Origin: Streptomyces eurocidicus
GTDB lineage: Bacteria; Actinomycetota; Actinomycetes; Streptomycetales; Streptomycetaceae
Direction of reading: 5' to 3'
Length of the DNA stretch: 64,000 nucleotides
NCBI RefSeq assembly: GCF_002891295.1
Contig: NZ_LGUI01000013.1
Span: forward strand, 232,785-296,784
Below, piece by piece: positions 60,310 to 64,000 of the stretch; the stretch's first letter is position 1; each line of letters begins with the position of its first letter. The notes beneath the pieces were generated by a model, which worked only from the letters and a program-made list of their open reading frames with translations, had not been told where the DNA came from and searched no databases. The translations under genes and the position numbers were made by a program.

Positions 60310-60504
60310 TCACTTGCCGAGAAGCTTCTTGATCTTCTTGGCGTCGCCCGGGGCCATCTCGGCGTTGCCGGTGAGGCGACGCGTCAGCTTGGACGACTTG
60401 TGCTCGAGCAGGTGGCGCTTGCCGGCGCGCTCGCGCATGACCTTGCCGGAGCCAGTGATCTTGAAGCGCTTGCTGGCACCGGAGTGCGTCTTGTTCTTCG
60501 GCAT
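60310..60504 (-). CDS. rpmI: Ribosomal protein L35 (bL35)
   Basis: A 64-residue basic 50S protein: MPKNKTHSGASKRFKITGSG, then ERAGKRHLLEHKSSKLTRRLTG, ending KKIKKLLGK, all conserved in bL35. It sits between infC and rplT as in most bacteria. The infC stop is 123 bases upstream. Confidence 0.97.
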   Translation of the reverse strand: MPKNKTHSGASKRFKITGSGKVMRERAGKRHLLEHKSSKLTRRLTGNAEMAPGDAKKIKKLLGK

Positions 60505-60627
60505 GCGCCGTATCTCCTCGTCGGTGGCGCTTCTCCGGCCCGCGGACGGGCATACGGAAGCGTCAGCTGTGTTCGGTTGCTTTCCGGGGCGAACCCCGGG
60601 GGCGATCCGCGGGGCGAGGCCCCTGGA

Positions 60628-61263
60628 TCACGCCTCTGCGGGCTCCTCGGCGGACTGCTCCTGCTCGGCGGAGTCGTCCGCGGCAGAAACACCCTGGCGC
60701 TCCGCCTTGCGGGCGGCCTGCGCCTCGCGGGCTTCGGCCATCGCCTCGGTCTTCTTCTTGTGCGGACCGAGGACCATGATCATGTTTCGGCCGTCCTGCT
60801 TCGGGTTCGACTCGACGAAACCGAGGTCCTGGACGTCCTCCGCCAGACGCTGCAGCAGTCGGTAGCCGAGCTCCGGCCGGGACTGCTCGCGACCACGGAA
60901 CATGATCGTGATCTTGACCTTGTCGCCCTGCTTGAGGAACCGGACGACGTGACCCTTCTTGGTGTCATAGTCGTGCGGGTCGATCTTCGGCCGGAGCTTC
61001 ATCTCCTTGATGACCGTGTGCGCCTGGTTCTTGCGCGCCTCACGGGCCTTCATGGCCGACTCGTACTTGAACTTCCCGTAGTCCATGAGCTTGCAGACCG
61101 GCGGACGTGCGTTCGCGGCCACCTCGACGAGGTCGAGGTCGTACTCCTGCGCAAGCTCCAGGGCCTTGGCAAGCGGCACAATGCCGACCTGCTCGCCGCT
61201 GGGACCGACAAGTCGCACCTCGGGGACGCGAATCCGGTCGTTGATGCGGGGCTCGGCGCTGAT
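60628..61263 (-). CDS. infC: Translation initiation factor IF-3 with apparent ATC start codon
   Basis: IF-3, 211 residues counted from the ATC at 61263. The N-domain reads ISAEPRINDRIRVPEVRLVGPSGEQVGIVPLAKAL, the linker is Lys/Arg-rich, and the C-domain has HDYDTKKGHVVRFLKQGDKVKITIMFRGREQSRPELG. The upstream AGGAGG lies four bases before ATC AGC GCC GAG, exactly where IF-3 should begin. Rare starts (AUU, AUC) are used by infC in other bacteria for self-regulation of initiation-codon fidelity. Upstream in-frame alternatives would add about 15 residues without a ribosome-binding site. The acidic C-terminal tail (SAEQEQSAEEPAEA-like) is typical of actinomycetes. Confidence 0.93.
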   Translation of the reverse strand: MSAEPRINDRIRVPEVRLVGPSGEQVGIVPLAKALELAQEYDLDLVEVAANARPPVCKLMDYGKFKYESAMKAREARKNQAHTVIKEMKLRPKIDPHDYDTKKGHVVRFLKQGDKVKITIMFRGREQSRPELGYRLLQRLAEDVQDLGFVESNPKQDGRNMIMVLGPHKKKTEAMAEAREAQAARKAERQGVSAADDSAEQEQSAEEPAEA

Positions 61264-61454
61264 GGATCCTCCTCGGTAGCACCACGCGGCCGCCTGGCGG
61301 ACAGCCACGTAACGTCTGTTTCGTCAGACCAACCGCGCCGGTGCACAAAAAATGCCCCGGACGGGACACAGGCGGGGCTCCATAAATACCGGAACGCCGC
61401 GGTGCGATCCGCGGGGCATATCGGGCAGCTCCATCGTCCGTACGGAACGATGGG
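61264..61454 (-). promoter_or_regulatory. infC leader with terminator/antiterminator hairpins
   Basis: Minus strand: GCCCCG (61378-61373) pairs with CGGGGC (61359-61354) followed by ATTTTTT, an intrinsic terminator about 90 nt before infC. An upstream ATGCCCCG (61419-61412) can pair over eight bases with CGGGGCAT (61359-61352), which would break the terminator. CCGCGG/CCGCGG (61397-61414) and CCATCGT/ACGATGG (61431-61453) hairpins lie between. An attenuation device is likely. Confidence 0.6.
61324..61434 (-). CDS. 36-codon leader ORF spanning the infC attenuator
   Basis: ATG 61434 opens a frame beginning MELPDMPRGSHRGVPV and ending VRGIFCAPARLV with TGA at 61324. It translates straight through the terminator hairpin, and its ATG lies within one arm of the CCATCGT/ACGATGG hairpin. 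No strong Shine-Dalgarno is visible. Translation here would unfold or refold the attenuator. Coding status is inferred from its position; it may be a chance frame. Confidence 0.3.
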   Translation of the reverse strand: MELPDMPRGSHRGVPVFMEPRLCPVRGIFCAPARLV

Positions 61455-61632
61455 CGCCGCCTGACCGGAGACCTGCCGGCCTGAAGCCGACCAGGTGGGA
61501 GAACGGAGCCTCCACTTGTGGGCCGGGCACGTGAGTGTCCAGCCGGTCATGTGGCACAACCATAGCAGCGGTGACACGTAGCGTGCCAACCCGTGGCGAA
61601 CCGATTCGCCGCCGGGCCGTATCGTGGGCGCC

Positions 61633-61995
61633 ATGAGCGACGCGACCCCCACCGGCGAGACGCCGGACTTCGACACCATGACCCGTGACATCGCGGACGT
61701 ACCCGCGGTCGAGGTGATCACGACGGTCGCGGTGCACCTGATGAGCTCGGCGGCGGTCAACCTCGGCCTCGCCGAGGAGGGCGAGGCGCACAAGGACCTC
61801 GACGAGGCCCGCAAGCTGATCACCGCCCTGGCGGGCCTGGTCACGGCGAGCGCCACCGAGATCAGCAACTTCCACGCGGGCCCGCTGCGCGACGGCCTGA
61901 AGTCCCTCCAGCTGGCCTTCCGCGAGGCGTCGGTCGTCCCGGACCAGCCCGGCCAGGGCCCCGGCGAGAAGTACACCGGCCCCGTCTTCGGCTGA
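61633..61995 (+). CDS. DUF1844 domain protein
   Basis: A 120-residue protein with TMTRDIADVPAVEVITTVAVHLMSSAAVNLGLAEEGE, then DLDEARKLITALAGLVTASATEISNFHAGPLRDGLKSLQLAFREAS, the DUF1844 pattern of paired helices. It is conserved next to infC in Streptomyces (from memory). ATG 61633 is chosen because a TATCGT element (61620-61625) ends seven bases upstream, implying a leaderless mRNA; an in-frame start at 61624 would overlap that element. Function unknown. Confidence 0.9.
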   Translation: MSDATPTGETPDFDTMTRDIADVPAVEVITTVAVHLMSSAAVNLGLAEEGEAHKDLDEARKLITALAGLVTASATEISNFHAGPLRDGLKSLQLAFREASVVPDQPGQGPGEKYTGPVFG

Positions 61996-62000
61996 GCCCC

Positions 62001-62804
62001 TCACTCTTCGGGGGCGTCCGGCCGGGCCGGCTTCACGCCACCCGGCCGCGACGCCGTCGAGAGCTCGTCCGCCAGATTGGCCGGCCCCATCCTCGGATGG
62101 GTCAGCTGGTGCGCCAGGGCCGCGAGCACGCCGCCGATCAGCGGCGCCACGAGGAACAGCCACAGCTGGGACAGCGCGCCGCCGCCCGCGAAGAGCGCCG
62201 GGCCCAGGCTGCGCGCCGGGTTCACGGACGTGCCGGTCAGCGGCACCCCCACCAGGTGGATCACGCCGAGCGCCAGGCCGATGGGCAGCCCGTCGAAGCC
62301 CACGACGGCCACCTTGTGGGTCACCGCGAGCACGACGAAGACCAGCAGGAAGGTCAGGACGACCTCCGCGAGGAACGCGCCGCCGGTGTCGATGTGCACC
62401 AGTGAGCGGTCGCCGTAGCCGTTGCTGCCGAAGGCGCCGTGCGTCTTGAGCCCCGGCACCTGCTTGGCCAGCAGGAACAGCACCGCCGCGCCGACGATGC
62501 CGCCGAGCAGCTGGGCGACCCAGTACTCGATGGCCGTGCGGAGCGTGATGCGCCCGTCCACCAGCACCCCGAGCGTCACCGCCGGGTTCACATGGCACCC
62601 CGAGATCGGACCCAGCGCGTACGCCAGGGCCAGCAGGGTGAAGCCGAAGGCCAGGGCGATGCCCAGCACACCGATGTAGTCGGCCGCGAGGACCGCGGAG
62701 CCGACGGCGAAGAAGACCAGCAGCGCGGTGCCGAGGAACTCGGCCGCGACGGTTCGTATCTGCACGGGGTCGAGCCGCAAAGACCCCAGATTCACGGCGT
62801 CCAT
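62001..62804 (-). CDS. Aquaporin (MIP family channel)
   Basis: A 267-residue six-segment channel with both NPA boxes: GPISGCHVNPAVTLGVLVDG and PLTGTSVNPARSLGPALFAGG. The second box followed by Arg, and RTAIEYWVAQLLGG, fit the water-selective AqpZ branch rather than the glycerol facilitators, which carry NPARD. The C-terminal ~30 residues are hydrophilic. ATG 62804 has GGGAGGACCG upstream. It converges on DUF1844 with only five bases between stops and follows the SseB gene on the same strand. Confidence 0.92.
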   Translation of the reverse strand: MDAVNLGSLRLDPVQIRTVAAEFLGTALLVFFAVGSAVLAADYIGVLGIALAFGFTLLALAYALGPISGCHVNPAVTLGVLVDGRITLRTAIEYWVAQLLGGIVGAAVLFLLAKQVPGLKTHGAFGSNGYGDRSLVHIDTGGAFLAEVVLTFLLVFVVLAVTHKVAVVGFDGLPIGLALGVIHLVGVPLTGTSVNPARSLGPALFAGGGALSQLWLFLVAPLIGGVLAALAHQLTHPRMGPANLADELSTASRPGGVKPARPDAPEE

Positions 62805-62880
62805 CGGTCCTCCCGGGGATCTCGTGGACTGTCTTCGCATTGTCGGACGATCCCCGGGTGCCCGCCTGTCGGCCGGTGGC

Positions 62881-63612
62881 TCAGCGCGTGAAGAGCGGCT
62901 CCCCCGGGAGCGTCGCCCCCGCCGGGAGCAGGGCCATGTCCAGGCCCCTGACCAGCCGCGCCCGCAGCACGTCGTCCGCCGCCAGCGCGGTCGCGACCCG
63001 CCGCACCGCCTCCTGCCGCGCCGCGCCCTCCACGACCGCCAGCGCCAGCGTCCCGTCGGCGTCCCGCGCGGGCCCGAGGTACGCCCGCAGCACGTCCGGC
63101 TCCGCGGCCAGCACCGCGCGCAGCGCGTCGGCCACCGCCGGGTCGGCCAGCGGGTCGGCGCTCCCCCGCCCCTCGGCCAGCGCCAGCAGCGCCGGGCCGG
63201 TCAGCTGGTACGGCACCGGGCCCGCCATGTCCAGGACGATCGTGTCCGCCTTCTCGTGCGCGGCCGCCTGCAGCGCCTGGTGCAGCGGCACCGCCACGGG
63301 GCGCGCGTCCGCGCGCCAGCGGGCCAGCGACTCGACGGACGTGAACGCCGGCAGCGCCTTGCGCCCGTCGGGCGCCTGGAGCGTCGGTACGGCCATGTCG
63401 CTGGTCTTCTCGCGCTTCAGCCCGTCCGCCCCGGTCTCCACCTCACCGAGCACGGCCACCACGGGAACGAGCAGCCGCGCCCCGGGCAGCGCGGCGAGCA
63501 CCCCGGCCTCGGCGGCCGGATCCGCGGCCCAGGCGGCGAGCGCGTCGGCGAGGGCGGGGTCGGCCGAGCCGTTGTCGTCGGAGAAACCGGGGTCCGGGAT
63601 GTTCTTCAGCAC
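62881..63612 (-). CDS. SseB family protein
   Basis: A 243-residue protein starting MLKNIPDPGFSDDNGSADPAL, the SseB N-terminal phrase of Streptomyces homologues, with VLAALPGARLLVPVVAVLGE and MAVPTLQAPDGRKALPAFTSVESLARW typical of SseB domains, and a second similar domain in the C-terminal half. Function is not established; the name derives from an enhancer of serine sensitivity in E. coli. GTG 63612 has a TAGGCT element (63624-63619) ending six bases upstream, so the mRNA is probably leaderless. No Shine-Dalgarno seen. Confidence 0.85.
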   Translation of the reverse strand: MLKNIPDPGFSDDNGSADPALADALAAWAADPAAEAGVLAALPGARLLVPVVAVLGEVETGADGLKREKTSDMAVPTLQAPDGRKALPAFTSVESLARWRADARPVAVPLHQALQAAAHEKADTIVLDMAGPVPYQLTGPALLALAEGRGSADPLADPAVADALRAVLAAEPDVLRAYLGPARDADGTLALAVVEGAARQEAVRRVATALAADDVLRARLVRGLDMALLPAGATLPGEPLFTR

Positions 63613-63686
63613 GGGGTGAGCCTACCGGCCGGGGTTTGCCGGGTACGGCGCCCGGGTGGCACGTCCTTTGCCTCTGTCCACGGCCG

Positions 63687-64000
63687 GGCGCGGCGCCGTT
63701 TCCCGCTGCGCGGAAGTCGCCGTACGGCCCCGGCCCAATGCCACCTGCGGCGCCGTACCCCTTGCCGGGGCGGCTGCCTGCCACCACGTGCGGCGCCGTC
63801 TCCCGCTGCGCGGGCGGGTCCGCTGCGCGGGGCGTGGCACCGGTGCGGAAGTCGCCGTACGGCCTCTGCCCTTTGCCACGTGCGGCGCGTACCCCTTGCC
63901 GGGGCGGCTGCCTGCCACCACGTGCGGCGCCGTCTCCCGCTGCGCGGGCGGGTCCGCTGCGCGGGGCGTGGCACCGGTGCGGGGGCGGGCCTCCGCGCGG
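63687..64000. repeat. Tandem ~134-bp repeat, intergenic, running off the right edge
   Basis: A unit containing CGGAAGTCGCCGTACGGCC, CCCCTTGCCGGGGCGGCTGC, CACCACGTGCGGCGCCGTCT and CCGCTGCGCGGGGCGTGGCA starts near 63711 and repeats near 63846 with a 134-135 base offset. Part of another unit precedes at 63687. Copies differ by only a few bases. No start signals support coding. It holds several CCGCTGCGCGG palindromes. Function unknown. Confidence 0.85.

Noticed and set aside
63606..63974. Repeat-containing protein in the right-edge array
   Set aside because: The frame lacks a ribosome-binding site, its units are not multiples of three (134-135 bp), and composition is Arg/Ala/Gly noise.

Overview
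This window is high-GC actinobacterial chromosome, almost certainly Streptomyces. The evidence is the strong third-position GC bias, frequent GTG starts, GTGA/ATGA start-stop overlaps, many perfect GC-rich hairpins at gene ends, short interspersed repeats of a kind I recall from Streptomyces intergenic regions, and core Streptomyces content (metNIQ, glpQ with a PHO-box-like site, argH/argG, argCJBDR, pheST, infC-rpmI-rplT). No phage, insertion sequence, CRISPR array or modular biosynthetic cluster was seen. It is a core region with small accessory patches.

Layout. 1-3.8 kb: partial GNAT gene, then a leftward methionine ABC importer (metN-metI-metQ) preceded by a 29-codon Met/Cys-containing upstream ORF. 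4-9.3 kb: two small membrane proteins, a GNAT, a sigma-like factor, exported GlpQ, an acyltransferase and a secreted lipase. 9.3-14.5 kb: TetR and MFS drug-efflux pair behind a four-half-site operator, then argH and argG. 14.7 kb: tRNA-Pro(GGG). 14.9-24.3 kb: an accessory-looking patch with a LuxR-type regulator, a NirB-like FAD/[2Fe-2S] reductase, an AlaA-like aminotransferase, a DMT exporter behind a highly structured leader, an M20 amidohydrolase, a GPH-type transporter with no normal start codon, and a nitroreductase. 24.5-31.2 kb: SufS-like desulfurase, MocR regulator, UspA, the DUF1326/DUF2182 pair, and a two-gene operon pairing a LuxI-like GNAT with a haem-oxygenase-like diiron protein. 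31.6-34.4 kb: amino-acid permease and amidohydrolase.

34.5-39.6 kb: the arginine operon argC-(45-aa sORF)-argJ-argB-argD-argR, coupled by 4-base overlaps as far as argD and led by a promoter overlapping a likely ARG box. 39.7-50.3 kb: monomeric isocitrate dehydrogenase, MarR/EamA and MocR/EamA divergent pairs with nested, apparently leaderless promoters, an S4 protein, DUF1918, a GHL10 glycosidase-like protein and a hydroxyacyl-CoA dehydrogenase. 50.3-61.3 kb (leftward): infC-rpmI-rplT, TrmH methylase, histidine kinase, pheS-pheT, SpoIIE phosphatase, TPR regulator, Nudix. infC seems to start at a rare ATC codon behind a terminator/antiterminator leader. 61.6-64 kb: DUF1844, aquaporin, SseB, then a ~134-bp tandem repeat running off the window.

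Most interesting items: the LuxI-like/diiron operon (29.8-31.2 kb), the 45-codon ORF exactly filling the argC-argJ gap, overlapping divergent start codons at 46.18 kb, the infC leader, the structured leader at 19.7-19.9 kb, and recurrent leaderless promoters. Coordinates were read by eye and functions rest on recognised motifs. No database search was run.
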